From assembly GCF_001905795.1 (NCBI RefSeq), contig NZ_LIXJ01000002.1, positions 62,001 through 126,000 on the forward strand: 64,000 nucleotides of DNA. Direction: 5' to 3'. A model generated the notes under the pieces. It searched no databases, was not told the origin of the DNA, and worked only from the letters and a program-made list of their open reading frames with translations. A program made the translations under genes and the position numbers. The stretch is from Streptomyces sp. CB01580. Its GTDB lineage: Bacteria > Actinomycetota > Actinomycetes > Streptomycetales > Streptomycetaceae. Shown here in pieces: positions 44,246-52,634 of the stretch (positions are counted from its first letter, which is position 1; every line of letters begins with the position of its first letter).

Positions 44246-45804
44246 CACGTCGCGTCGTCCTCCTCGTCCGAGCACCTCGTGTCGTCCCCGCCGGTGCCGT
44301 CGGCCCCCTCGGTCCCGGAACGGGTGAGCGACTCGGCGTCGCGCGGCAGCCGCAGGACGAACACCGCGCCGTCGCCGTCCGGCGAGTTCGAGGCCGTGAT
44401 GTCGCCACCGTGGACGTGCGCGTTCTCCATCGCGATCGACAGACCGAGACCGCTGCCGTCGGAGCGCGGGCGCGAGGCGCTGGCCTTGTAGAAACGGTCG
44501 AAGACGTGCGGCAGGACGTCTTCGGGAATGCCGGGGCCGTGGTCGCGGACCTCGATGACGAGTTCGTCGCCCTCGGTCCGCACCGCGACCCGTACCGGCG
44601 AGCCGCCGTGCTTGAGCGCGTTGCCGATCAGGTTCGCCAGGATCACGTCGAGCCGACGCGGATCGAGCCGGGCCATGATGCCGCGCTCGGCGTCCAGGTC
44701 CACCGCGTCCAGCCAGGCACGCGCGTCGACGCAGGCGGTGACCTGGTCGGAGACGTCGACCGTGTCGAGCACGAGCCGGGCCGTACCCGCGTCGAAGCGG
44801 GTGACCTCCATCAGGTTCTCCACCAGGTTGTTGAGGCGCCGCGTCTCGCTCACCACCAGATGCACCGCGGGCGCGATCATCGGGTCGAGACCGTCCGCCT
44901 CGTCCTCCAGCACTTCGGTGACGGCGGTCAGTGCCGTGAGCGGGGTACGCAGTTCGTGCGACATGTCCGCGACGAACCGTCGACTGGCCTCCTCCCGCGC
45001 GCTCATGTCCGCGACCCGCTTCTCCAGCGCGTCGGCGGTTCTGTTGAACGTCCGGGAGAGATCCGCGAGTTCGTCGGTGCCGGACACCACGAGCCGGGTG
45101 TCGAGCTTGCCCTCGCCGAGCTTGCGTGCGGCGTCGCCGAGCCGCTGCACGGGCCGCAGCACGGTCGTCGCCGCCGCCTGCGCCAGCAGGGCCGAACCGA
45201 TCAGCGCGAGCGCGGTGGCGATCCCCAGCGACCAGGCGAGGGAGTTCAGGTCCTGCCGCTCCTGGTCCAGCGACTTCAGCATGTAACCGGTCGGGCCGCC
45301 GCCGGTCAGCCTCGTACCGCCCACCAGGTACGGCGTGCCGCGGATGCTGGTCCGCTGCCAGAACAGGTGGTATTCGTACGTGTTGTCCGCGCCCACCTTC
45401 TGTTCCTCGGTCACCGCCTTCTGCAGCGGCGTCGGGACGTTGTCGAGCGTGAACGTGTCCAGGTCGGAGTTGCCGACGATGGGCTTGCCGGCGTCGCGCT
45501 CGTCGACCAGCAGCACGCTGTACCCGGGCGAACTGCTCGCCATCTGGACGGCGGCGTTCTGCAGATCGTCCTTGGTCGGCCGCAGCGGCAGCGACGCCGC
45601 CCGGTTCTGCATCTCCTGCCGGAAGTCCCCGAGCGCCGCGTCCTGGGTACGCGTCAGCACCGCCTCGCGGTTCAGCCAGTAGGCGATGCCCGAGGCCGAC
45701 ACCGCGGCGGTCAGCGCCACCAGTCCGAACACGACGACGAGGCGCAGACGCAGGCTCGTCCAGCGCAGCCCCGCGAGCAGGCTCCGTTCGGCGACACCGC
45801 TCAC
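44245..45804 (-). CDS. afsQ2: Sensor histidine kinase AfsQ2
   Basis: A 519-residue membrane kinase. First membrane segment about 20-45, an extracytoplasmic sensor domain to about 188, second segment about 190-212, HAMP to about 264, phosphoacceptor His 283 in FVADMSHELRTPLT, then the ATP-binding domain (NLIGNALKHGG N-box, VRDHGPGIPEDV, GSGLGLSIA). It phosphorylates AfsQ1 in response to a nutritional signal (nitrogen-related in S. coelicolor). The GTG start overlaps the afsQ1 stop (GTGA). The C-terminal 30 residues are an acidic tail. Confidence 0.93.
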   Translation of the reverse strand: MSGVAERSLLAGLRWTSLRLRLVVVFGLVALTAAVSASGIAYWLNREAVLTRTQDAALGDFRQEMQNRAASLPLRPTKDDLQNAAVQMASSSPGYSVLLVDERDAGKPIVGNSDLDTFTLDNVPTPLQKAVTEEQKVGADNTYEYHLFWQRTSIRGTPYLVGGTRLTGGGPTGYMLKSLDQERQDLNSLAWSLGIATALALIGSALLAQAAATTVLRPVQRLGDAARKLGEGKLDTRLVVSGTDELADLSRTFNRTADALEKRVADMSAREEASRRFVADMSHELRTPLTALTAVTEVLEDEADGLDPMIAPAVHLVVSETRRLNNLVENLMEVTRFDAGTARLVLDTVDVSDQVTACVDARAWLDAVDLDAERGIMARLDPRRLDVILANLIGNALKHGGSPVRVAVRTEGDELVIEVRDHGPGIPEDVLPHVFDRFYKASASRPRSDGSGLGLSIAMENAHVHGGDITASNSPDGDGAVFVLRLPRDAESLTRSGTEGADGTGGDDTRCSDEEDDAT

Positions 45805-46478
45805 TGAGGCGAGTCCAGTCGGTAGCCCACGCCCCGAACCGTACGGATCAGGGTCGGCGACGACGGCACGTCCTCCACCTTGGCGCGCAGCCGCTGCACA
45901 CAGGCGTCCACCAGCCGGGAGTCGCCCAGGTAGTCGTGCTCCCAGACCAGCCGCAGCAACTGCTGCCGCGACAGGGCCTGGCCCGGCCGACGGCTCAGCT
46001 CCAGCAGGAGCCGCAGCTCGGTCGGCGTGAGCTGGAGGTCCTCGCCGTTCTTCGTCACGGTCATCGCGGACCGGTCGATCACCAGGTTCCCGAAGACCGC
46101 GGAGTCGGTGGACTCGCGCTCGCCCCGGCGCAGCACCGCCCGGATGCGGGCGTCGAGCACCCGGCCCTGCACCGGCTTCACCACGTAGTCGTCGGCACCG
46201 GACTCCAGTCCGACCACCACATCGATGTCGTCGCTGCGCGCCGTCAGCAGGATGATCGGCAGCTGGTCGGTGCGCCGGATGCGACGGCACACCTCGAAGC
46301 CGTCGATACCGGGCAGCATCACGTCCAGCACGATCAGGTCCGGTCGCTGCTCGCGCAGCAGTTTGAGGCCGTCCTCTCCCGTCGCCGCGGTGGCCACACG
46401 GTGGCCCTGGCGTGACAGCGAGAGTTCGAGGGCCGTGCGGATGGAATCGTCGTCCTCGATCAGCAACAGGAAAGGCAC
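45801..46478 (-). CDS. afsQ1: Response regulator AfsQ1
   Basis: A 225-residue OmpR-type regulator. Receiver domain with acidic pocket (LLIEDDDS), phosphoacceptor Asp 52 (LIVLDVMLPG), Thr and Lys of the switch (LLTAR, VVKPV); winged-helix DNA-binding domain from about residue 130 (LQLTPTELRLLLELSRRPGQ, SRLVDACVQRLRAKVE). In S. coelicolor AfsQ1 links nitrogen status to antibiotic production and development. The start is GTG 46478, which places the phosphorylated Asp at 52 as in the characterised protein; ATG 46487 is also in frame. No clear ribosome site. Confidence 0.95.
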   Translation of the reverse strand: MPFLLLIEDDDSIRTALELSLSRQGHRVATAATGEDGLKLLREQRPDLIVLDVMLPGIDGFEVCRRIRRTDQLPIILLTARSDDIDVVVGLESGADDYVVKPVQGRVLDARIRAVLRRGERESTDSAVFGNLVIDRSAMTVTKNGEDLQLTPTELRLLLELSRRPGQALSRQQLLRLVWEHDYLGDSRLVDACVQRLRAKVEDVPSSPTLIRTVRGVGYRLDSPQ

Positions 46479-46571
46479 GATGGTCATTCTGGCCCATGGT
46501 GGAGCCTCAGTTCGACCGCCGGCGCCCACACGTACACCCGCCGGGCGGGTCACGCGACGACGACAGGCCCT

Positions 46572-46587
46572 GTGACACGGCTGTGAC
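46572..46587. promoter_or_regulatory. AfsQ1 binding box between sigQ and afsQ1
   Basis: GTGACACGGCTGTGAC is an exact match to the known AfsQ1 target form GTnAC-N6-GTnAC. It lies 84 bases before the sigQ ATG and 94 bases from the afsQ1 start, where it can control sigQ and possibly the afsQ operon itself. Confidence 0.88.
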
Positions 46588-46670
46588 AGTCGGGGGACAG
46601 CGTGATGAAACTGCCCCGGCAAGCTCGTTGGCACACGGAACGGCCGGACTCCACCGATGGGGGGCGCGAG

Positions 46671-47495
46671 ATGAACGCAACTCACAGCATCACCGCAAGC
46701 GCAGTTGTCACGCGTCTCCACGATGTCGGCCGGAGCGCCGAGAAGTCCGGTGCCAAAGCGGGCACGGCCCTGCTGGAACGGGGCCGGGAACACGGGGGAG
46801 CACGGGGGTGCGCCCGCGGCGCCGGGCGTTCGCACACGTCGTCGTCCGCGTCCGCCGACCAGGGCCGACGGCCCTGGATGGCGGTGGTCGACGCGTCCGT
46901 GGGGGGGAAGCACGGGGAAACCGCGTACGGGGAGGTCACGGGGGAGCGGAAGGCACCGGCACGGGCCGAGGACGTCGACACGGCGTTCACGGCCTACGTC
47001 CGGGAGCGCCGCGCCTCCCTGTACGCGACCGCCTATCACCTGACCGGCGACCGGTTCGAGGCCGAGGACCTGCTGCAGAGCGCCCTCTTCTCGACGTACC
47101 GCGCCTGGGACCGGATCAGCGACAAGGCGGCGGTCGGTGGCTATCTGCGCCGCACCATGACCAATCTGCACATCAGCGCCTGGCGCAGGCGCAAGCTCAA
47201 CGAGTACCCGACCGAGGAGTTGCCGGAGACGCCCGGCGACACGGACGCGATGCGCGGCACGGAGCTGCGCGCCGTGCTGTGGCAGGCGCTGGCCCGGCTG
47301 CCCGAACTCCAGCGCACGATGCTGGTCCTGCGTTACTACGAGGGCCGCACCGACCCGGAGATCGCGTCCATACTCGGCATCAGTGTCGGCACGGTGAAGT
47401 CCAGCATCTGGCGGTCGCTCCGCCGGCTGCGCGAGGACGAGGTCCTCAGCTTCGGCCGTGACCAGCAGGAGTCCTTCGGCGAGTTGGTGGCCTGA
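46671..47495 (+). CDS. sigQ: ECF sigma factor SigQ
   Basis: A 274-residue SigE-type ECF sigma factor with a long (about 105 residues) Gly/Ala/Ser-rich N-terminal extension. Region 2 is at about 110-175 (FTAYVRERRASLYATAYHLTGDRFEAEDLLQ, YLRRTMTNLHISAWRRRK); region 4 is at about 205-255 (LARLPELQRTMLVLRYYEGRTDPEIASILGISVGTVKS). It is divergent from afsQ1, and in S. coelicolor sigQ is an AfsQ1 target acting against it. The start ATG 46671 follows GGGGCG-type sequence; the frame is open to 46602 but without better signals. Confidence 0.92.
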   Translation: MNATHSITASAVVTRLHDVGRSAEKSGAKAGTALLERGREHGGARGCARGAGRSHTSSSASADQGRRPWMAVVDASVGGKHGETAYGEVTGERKAPARAEDVDTAFTAYVRERRASLYATAYHLTGDRFEAEDLLQSALFSTYRAWDRISDKAAVGGYLRRTMTNLHISAWRRRKLNEYPTEELPETPGDTDAMRGTELRAVLWQALARLPELQRTMLVLRYYEGRTDPEIASILGISVGTVKSSIWRSLRRLREDEVLSFGRDQQESFGELVA

Positions 47496-47571
47496 GGGCG
47501 GGGGGAACGGGGGAACCACGGGGGCGCCGCTTCGGGGGAGGCGGCGCAGTACAGGGGGAAGGGAAACACCG

Positions 47572-47607
47572 CGGGGGCGGACGGGCTGGGGGGCCTGTCC
47601 GCCCCCG
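47572..47607. terminator. Terminator after sigQ
   Basis: Arms CGGGGGCGGAC (47572-47582) and complement (47597-47607), 14-nt loop, 76 bases beyond the sigQ stop. Confidence 0.7.
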
Positions 47608-47656
47608 TCGGCGTGTGTGAGGGGTGGGTCGTCGCGCATGGGGGTGTGCGGGGCGC

Positions 47657-47731
47657 GTCGCCCGTGACGGTGTGCGCGGGCGTCGCCCGTGACGGTGTGC
47701 GCGGGCGTGGCCTGTGGGGGTGTGCGCGGGG
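47657..47731. repeat. 25-nt tandem repeat, three units
   Basis: Units at 47657-47681 and 47682-47706 are identical (GTCGCCCGTGACGGTGTGCG...); a third with about four changes is at 47707-47731. It lies between the convergent sigQ and uridine-kinase-like genes, where expansion would be harmless. Confidence 0.8.
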
Positions 47732-47755
47732 TACGACCGTGCGGGGCGTCGGCCG

Positions 47756-48463
47756 TCACACCGTTCCGCGTGCCGTGGGGGTGCGGCGGCAGCGGCCGGC
47801 CGCCGCGGCCGCCAGCCGCCCCAACGCCTCCTCCTTGTTGCAGGGGTGGGCGCCCAGTGCCGCCTGCCGGGCCACGATCCGCCGCTCCGCCCGCATCAGC
47901 CGCCAGCCGCGCCGCAGCAGGAACGGCACGGACTTGCGGCTCTCCCGCAGGTCCCGCAGCAGCCGGCGGCGGAACGTCGTCGTCGGGCGGCCGCGCAGGC
48001 ACAGCGCGTCCGCGAGCACACCGAGCTCCTGGCAGCGCTCGACTATGTCCGCCGCGAAGATCCCCTCGGCCACGAACAGCGGTGTGCGCGCCATGTGGAG
48101 GGTCTCCCGGCCGACCCGGGAGCTCGTGGAGATGTCGTACACCGGGACGTCCGTGCGTCCGGTGCGGCACAGCTCCTGGATCGCCGCGACCGCCGCGTCG
48201 GCGTCCCAGGACCGTACGGAGTCCCAGTCGATGTCCGTGCTGCCGGGAACGAGCGGCAGCGTGGGGTCGTCGCCCTCCTTGTAGAAGTCGTCCAGCCGCA
48301 GCACCGGCAGTTCGGTGCGGGCGGCGAGGTGGGACTTGCCGGAGCCGGACGGTCCGGTGAGCAGCACGACACGAGTCGGGATCGGTTGGGAATTCACAGG
48401 ACACGAGTGTGAGGCATTGACCCGGGCAGGGGATCCCCCGGTGGTCGTGTTGGTATCGAGCAT
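47756..48463 (-). CDS. Uridine-kinase-like P-loop kinase
   Basis: A 235-residue protein: P-loop GPSGSGKSHLAAR near residue 40, LDDFYKEGDD (the uridine kinase DDFY motif binding the nucleoside and metal), and a lid with RRLLRDLRESRKS. It would phosphorylate uridine or cytidine, competing with the catabolic enzymes in this window, although it has no CTACGCGCGTAG box. The start is ATG 48463, or the GTG just before it; a GTG beginning NSQPIPTRVVLLTG, closer to the P-loop, is an alternative and the first 25 residues look poorly structured. Confidence 0.8.
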   Translation of the reverse strand: MLDTNTTTGGSPARVNASHSCPVNSQPIPTRVVLLTGPSGSGKSHLAARTELPVLRLDDFYKEGDDPTLPLVPGSTDIDWDSVRSWDADAAVAAIQELCRTGRTDVPVYDISTSSRVGRETLHMARTPLFVAEGIFAADIVERCQELGVLADALCLRGRPTTTFRRRLLRDLRESRKSVPFLLRRGWRLMRAERRIVARQAALGAHPCNKEEALGRLAAAAAGRCRRTPTARGTV

Positions 48464-48525
48464 CACACCTCAACTACGCTACGCAATCAATTGCTTACTC
48501 GGCCGTATCGATCAGGTGGGAACTC

Positions 48526-48930
48526 ATGGCACGTCACGCACTGAACACCTCCCGGCGCCACGCCCTGCTGAGGGCGGGTCTGACCATCACCGCAGCGGGC
48601 GCCGCGCTGGGCGCGGGAGGCGCGGCGGCCCAGGCGGCTCCGCTGCCCCTCGTACCGGCCACGGGTGCCGACACCGGCGTCGAGGCGGCGGGCAGCGCGG
48701 TGACCGGAGCGGTCGAACAGCCGCTTCGGAGCGGCATCGCGCCGGTCACGCAGCTGCGGCTCGACCCGCTGGCGGGTACCGGCACGGACCCGCTGGACAA
48801 CACCGTCGGCACGCAGATCGCCGACTTCAAGCCGCTCACCACGGGCGTCGTCACCGACCCGCTGACCAGCGGGGGGACGGTGAAGGACCTGCCGGTGGCA
48901 GGGCAGGCGGCGGGTCTCCTGAACGGCTGA
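48526..48930 (+). CDS. Small secreted protein
   Basis: A 134-residue protein. The signal sequence has paired Arg and a hydrophobic run (SRRHALLRAGLTITAAGAALG, cleavage near AQA-AP), possibly Tat-dependent. The mature chain has no Cys and shows loose repeats of D-P-L-x-G/T (RLDPLAG, TDPLDN, VTDPLTSG). Function unknown. A 20-bp perfect terminator follows. Confidence 0.75.
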   Translation: MARHALNTSRRHALLRAGLTITAAGAALGAGGAAAQAAPLPLVPATGADTGVEAAGSAVTGAVEQPLRSGIAPVTQLRLDPLAGTGTDPLDNTVGTQIADFKPLTTGVVTDPLTSGGTVKDLPVAGQAAGLLNG

Positions 48931-48947
48931 CGTCGGCGCGCGGAGAC

Positions 48948-48991
48948 GGCGGCGGCCCGCTCCCCGGACTTCCGGGGAGCGGGCCGCCGCC
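48948..48991. terminator. Strong bidirectional terminator
   Basis: Perfect 20-bp arms (48948-48967 and 48972-48991) with an ACTT tetraloop, between the small secreted protein gene and the convergent aldehyde dehydrogenase operon. Confidence 0.9.
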
Positions 48992-49043
48992 GTGCTGCCG
49001 GAGCACCGCGGTGCGCAGTGCCGGGCCTCGGCCCGGCCCCGGC

Positions 49044-49958
49044 TCAGTACGAGGAGCCCGACACGCCCAGCGCGCCCGTCGGGTGCCAGACCGTCTTGGT
49101 CTCCAGGAAGGCCGTCAGCCGGTGGGTGCCCGGATCGGCCGACCAGTCGGGGGCGCCCTCCCCGTCCACAGGCTGTGGACGCAGCACGCGCTTCAGGTTG
49201 TCCGCCGCCGCGACCTCCAGCTCCTTCGCCAGGGCCGGGTCCGCGCCCGTGAGGTCGATGGCGTTGACGTCCTGGTGGGAGGCGAGCGGCGTCGCGATCT
49301 CCGCCGTCCTGCCGGACAGGATGTTCACCACGCCGCCCGGCACGTCGGAGGTGGCCAGCGCCTCGCCCAGGGACAGGGCGGGCAGCGGGGACGCGGCCGA
49401 GGCGACGACGACCGCGGTGTTGCCGGTCGCGATCACCGGGGCGAGCACCGAGACCAGCCCCAGGAAAGAGGACTCCTGCGGCGCCAGGACCGCGACCACT
49501 CCGGTCGGTTCGGGCGTCGACAGGTTGAAGAACGGGCCCGCGACCGGGTTCGCCCCGCCCACGACCTGGCCGATCTTGTCGGTCCAGCCCGCGTACCAGA
49601 CCCAGCGGTCGACCGTCGCGTCCACGACCGCCGCCGCCCTGGACTTCGACAGGCCCTCCGCCTCCGCCACTTCGCGGACGAACTGGTCCCGGCGGCCCTC
49701 CAGCATCTCCGCGACGCGGTAGAGGACCTGGCCGCGGTTGTACGCGGTCGCGCCCGACCAGCCGCCGAACGCCTTGCGGGCGGCCACGACCGCGTCCCGC
49801 GCGTCCTTGCGGGAGGACTGGGGGGCGTTCGCCAGCCACTTGCCCTTCGAGTCCGTCACCTCGTACACCCGGCCGCTCTCGGAGCGGGGGAACTTGCCCC
49901 CGACGTACAGCTTGTAGGTCTTGAACACGCTCAGACGGTTCGGACGGTTATCGGACAT
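49044..49958 (-). CDS. Half-length aldehyde-dehydrogenase-like protein lacking catalytic residues
   Basis: A 304-residue protein matching the N-terminal (NAD-binding) half of ALDH: YKLYVGGKFPRSESGR, AARKAFGGWSGATAYNRGQ, ATGNTAVVVASAASPLPALS. Where the catalytic ELGGKG Glu should be, it reads AADNLKRVLRP, and it ends before the catalytic Cys. So it cannot oxidise aldehydes alone. It follows and overlaps the complete ALDH gene by 11 bases, so it may be a regulatory or structural partner of it. The C-terminal GVSGSSY and normal codon use argue against recent decay. Confidence 0.82.
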   Translation of the reverse strand: MSDNRPNRLSVFKTYKLYVGGKFPRSESGRVYEVTDSKGKWLANAPQSSRKDARDAVVAARKAFGGWSGATAYNRGQVLYRVAEMLEGRRDQFVREVAEAEGLSKSRAAAVVDATVDRWVWYAGWTDKIGQVVGGANPVAGPFFNLSTPEPTGVVAVLAPQESSFLGLVSVLAPVIATGNTAVVVASAASPLPALSLGEALATSDVPGGVVNILSGRTAEIATPLASHQDVNAIDLTGADPALAKELEVAAADNLKRVLRPQPVDGEGAPDWSADPGTHRLTAFLETKTVWHPTGALGVSGSSY

Positions 49959-51417
49959 CGAGGTACGCCTCCAGGCCGTGACGACCGCCCTCGCGGCCGA
50001 AGCCCGACTCCTTGTAGCCGCCGAACGGCGAGGTCGGGTCGAACTTGTTGAACGTGTTGGCCCAGACGACGCCCGCCCGGAGCTTGTTCGCCACCGCGAG
50101 GATGCGGGAGCCCTTCTCCGTCCAGATGCCCGCCGACAGGCCGTACTGGCTGTTGTTGGCCTTGGCGACCGCCTCGTCGGGGGTGCGGAACGTCAGCACG
50201 GACAGCACCGGGCCGAAGATCTCGTCGCGCGCGATGGTGTGCGCCTGGGTGACGTTCGTGAACAGCGTCGGCGCGAACCAGTAGCCGGCGGTGGGCAGTT
50301 CGCAGGGGGCGGTCCAGCGTTCGGCGCCCTCGGCCTCGCCCGTCTCGGTGAGCGCGGTGATCCGGGCGAGCTGCTCGGCGGAGTTGATCGCGCCGATGTC
50401 GGTGTTCTTGTCCAGCGGGTCGCCGAGCCGGAGCGTGGACAGCCGCCGCTTGAGCGCGTCCAGCAGCTCGTCCCGGATCGACTCCTGCACGAGCAGCCGC
50501 GAGCCGGCGCAGCAGACCTGGCCCTGGTTGAAGAAGATGCCCGTGACGATGCCCTCGACGGCCTGGTCGACCGGGGCGTCGTCGAAGACGATGTTGGCGC
50601 CCTTGCCGCCCAGTTCGAGGGTCACCTTCTTGGAGGTGCCGGCGACCGAGCGGGCGATCCGCTTGCCGACCGCCGTGGAGCCGGTGAACGCCACCTTGTC
50701 GACGTCCTGGTGCTCGACGAGCGCCGCGCCCGCGTCCCCGTAACCGGTGAGGATGTTCACGACGCCCTTGGGCAGGCCGGCCTGGCGGCAGATGTCCGCG
50801 AAGAACAGGGCGGACAACGGGGTCGTCTCGGCGGGCTTCAGCACCACCGTGTTGCCGGTGGCGAGCGCCGGGGCGACCTTCCACGCCAGCATCAGCAGCG
50901 GGAAGTTCCACGGGATGACCTGGCCCGCGACGCCGAGCGGGCGCGGGTTCGCGCCGAAACCGGCGTGGTCCAGCTTGTCGGCCCAGCCCGCGTAGTAGAA
51001 GAAGTGCGCCGCGACCAGGGGCAGGTCCGCGTCCCGGGTCTCCTTGATCGGCTTGCCGTTGTCGAGGGTTTCGAGGACGGCGAGCTCGCGGCTGCGTTCC
51101 TGGATGATCCGGGCGATCCGGAAGAGGTACTTGGCGCGCTCGGAACCGGGCAGCGCCGACCACTTCTCGAACGCCTTGCGGGCCGCCCTCACGGCCCGGT
51201 CGACGTCCTCGGCGCCGGCCCGCGCGACCTCGGACAGCACCTCCTCGGTGCTCGGCGAGACCGTCTTGAAGACCCGGCCGTCGGCCGCGTCGGTGAACTC
51301 GCCGTCGATGAACAGCCCGTACGAGGGCGCGATGTCGACGACCGCGCGCGACTCGGGTGCGGGCGCGTACTCGAACGCGGAAGCGGATGCGCTCGTGGAA
51401 GCGGATGCGGATGTCAT
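49948..51417 (-). CDS. Aldehyde dehydrogenase (NAD-dependent), deoC operon
   Basis: A 489-residue enzyme with all catalytic features: IPWNFPLLMLAWKVAPAL with the oxyanion Asn, VLKPAETTPLSA, FTGSTAVGKRI, the Glu in LELGGKGANIVF, and the Cys in FFNQGQVCCAGSR. It has a Ser/Ala-rich 15-residue N-terminus. The gene starts 5 bases after the deoC stop, so it should oxidise the acetaldehyde released by deoxyribose-phosphate aldolase to acetate (or acetyl-CoA). That makes deoxynucleosides usable as carbon source. Followed by the half-length paralogue. Confidence 0.9.
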   Translation of the reverse strand: MTSASASTSASASAFEYAPAPESRAVVDIAPSYGLFIDGEFTDAADGRVFKTVSPSTEEVLSEVARAGAEDVDRAVRAARKAFEKWSALPGSERAKYLFRIARIIQERSRELAVLETLDNGKPIKETRDADLPLVAAHFFYYAGWADKLDHAGFGANPRPLGVAGQVIPWNFPLLMLAWKVAPALATGNTVVLKPAETTPLSALFFADICRQAGLPKGVVNILTGYGDAGAALVEHQDVDKVAFTGSTAVGKRIARSVAGTSKKVTLELGGKGANIVFDDAPVDQAVEGIVTGIFFNQGQVCCAGSRLLVQESIRDELLDALKRRLSTLRLGDPLDKNTDIGAINSAEQLARITALTETGEAEGAERWTAPCELPTAGYWFAPTLFTNVTQAHTIARDEIFGPVLSVLTFRTPDEAVAKANNSQYGLSAGIWTEKGSRILAVANKLRAGVVWANTFNKFDPTSPFGGYKESGFGREGGRHGLEAYLDVR

Positions 51418-51422
51418 GGGGA

Positions 51423-52424
51423 TCAGTCCACCGTCACGTAGTCGGGGCCGGAGTAACGGCCGGTGCTGAGCTTCTGACGCTGCATCAGCAGGTCGTTCAG
51501 CAGGCTGGAGGCGCCGAACCGGAACCAGTGGTTGTCCAGCCAGTCCGTGCCCACGGTCTCGTTCACCAGCACCAGGAACTTGATCGCGTCCTTGGACGTG
51601 CGGATGCCGCCGGCCGGCTTCACGCCGATCTGCACCCCGGTCTGCGCCCGGAAGTCGCGCACCGCCTCCAGCATCAGCAGGGTGTTCGCGGGTGTGGCGT
51701 TCGTCCCGACCTTGCCGGTCGACGTCTTGATGAAGTCGGCGCCCGCCATCATGCCGAGCCAGGAGGCGCGGCGGATGTTGTCGTACGTGGACAGCTCGCC
51801 GGTCTCGAAGATCACCTTCAGCCGGGCGTCGGGGCCGTCGGCCCGCGCGCACTCGGCCTTCACGGCCAGGATCTCCTCGTACACCTTGAGGTAGCGGCCG
51901 GAGAGGAAGGCGCCGCGGTCGATCACCATGTCGATCTCGTCGGCCCCGGCGGCCACGGCCTCGCGGACGTCCGCGAGCTTCACGTCGAGCGCGGCGCGTC
52001 CGGCCGGGAAGGCCGTCGCCACGGACGCCACCTTCACGCCGGAGCCGTCGAGCGCGGCGACGGCGGTCTCCACCATGTCGGGGTAGACGCAGACCGCCGC
52101 GGTGCGCGGGGTCGTGCGGTCGGTCGGATCGGGGTGGACGGCCTTGGCGGCGAGGGCCCGGACCTTGCCCGGGGTGTCCGCGCCTTCCAGCGTCGTCAGG
52201 TCGATCATCGAGATGGCCAGATCGATGGCGTACGCCTTGGCCGTCGTCTTGATCGAACGGGTTCCGAGGGACGCGGCGCGCGCTTCGAGGCCGACGGCGT
52301 CGACGCCGGGCAGCCCGTGCAGGAAGCGGCGCAGCGCACTGTCGGACGCGGTCGTGTCCGAGAGGGGGGTGCCGCCCTGCTCGAACGCGGTCGAGAGCCT
52401 GGGGGAGGGAGCTGTGGTGGGCAT
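51423..52424 (-). CDS. deoC: Deoxyribose-phosphate aldolase
   Basis: A 333-residue class I aldolase that splits deoxyribose-5-phosphate into glyceraldehyde-3-phosphate and acetaldehyde. The Schiff-base Lys lies in ADFIKTSTGKVG, the second active-site Lys in GVKPAGGIRT, and the Asp in AVAAGADEIDMVID. It belongs to the longer (about 320-340 residue) DeoC group. The start is ATG 52424; GTG 52430 is also in frame; no good ribosome site. First gene of the operon with two aldehyde dehydrogenases. Confidence 0.93.
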   Translation of the reverse strand: MPTTAPSPRLSTAFEQGGTPLSDTTASDSALRRFLHGLPGVDAVGLEARAASLGTRSIKTTAKAYAIDLAISMIDLTTLEGADTPGKVRALAAKAVHPDPTDRTTPRTAAVCVYPDMVETAVAALDGSGVKVASVATAFPAGRAALDVKLADVREAVAAGADEIDMVIDRGAFLSGRYLKVYEEILAVKAECARADGPDARLKVIFETGELSTYDNIRRASWLGMMAGADFIKTSTGKVGTNATPANTLLMLEAVRDFRAQTGVQIGVKPAGGIRTSKDAIKFLVLVNETVGTDWLDNHWFRFGASSLLNDLLMQRQKLSTGRYSGPDYVTVD

Positions 52425-52443
52425 GGTCACCAGATGAGCATAT

Positions 52444-52455
52444 CTACGCGCGTAG
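52444..52455. promoter_or_regulatory. Nucleoside-regulon box before deoC
   Basis: Perfect CTACGCGCGTAG, 19 bases upstream of the deoC ATG (13 from the GTG). Confidence 0.85.
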
Positions 52456-52634
52456 CGGCGTGTACAGGGGGTGGGGTCCTCCGGGAACTCGTGCGGGGAC
52501 GGCGGGGTCCGAGCCTTCCGAGGGCCTGTGGGGCTCCGGTTCCTGCGGGGGACCGCGGGGTCGGTGCCGGGGCGGGATCCGGTGAGATCCGGCCGCCCTC
52601 CCGGACGCGGGCGACGTCAGGCAGAATCAGGCCC

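Noticed and set aside
42188..48930. The small secreted proteins at 42188 and 48526 as paralogues
   Set aside because: Similar size and composition but no alignable core by eye.
49921..51441. 506-codon plus-strand frame
   Set aside because: Shadow of the two aldehyde dehydrogenase genes on the minus strand.
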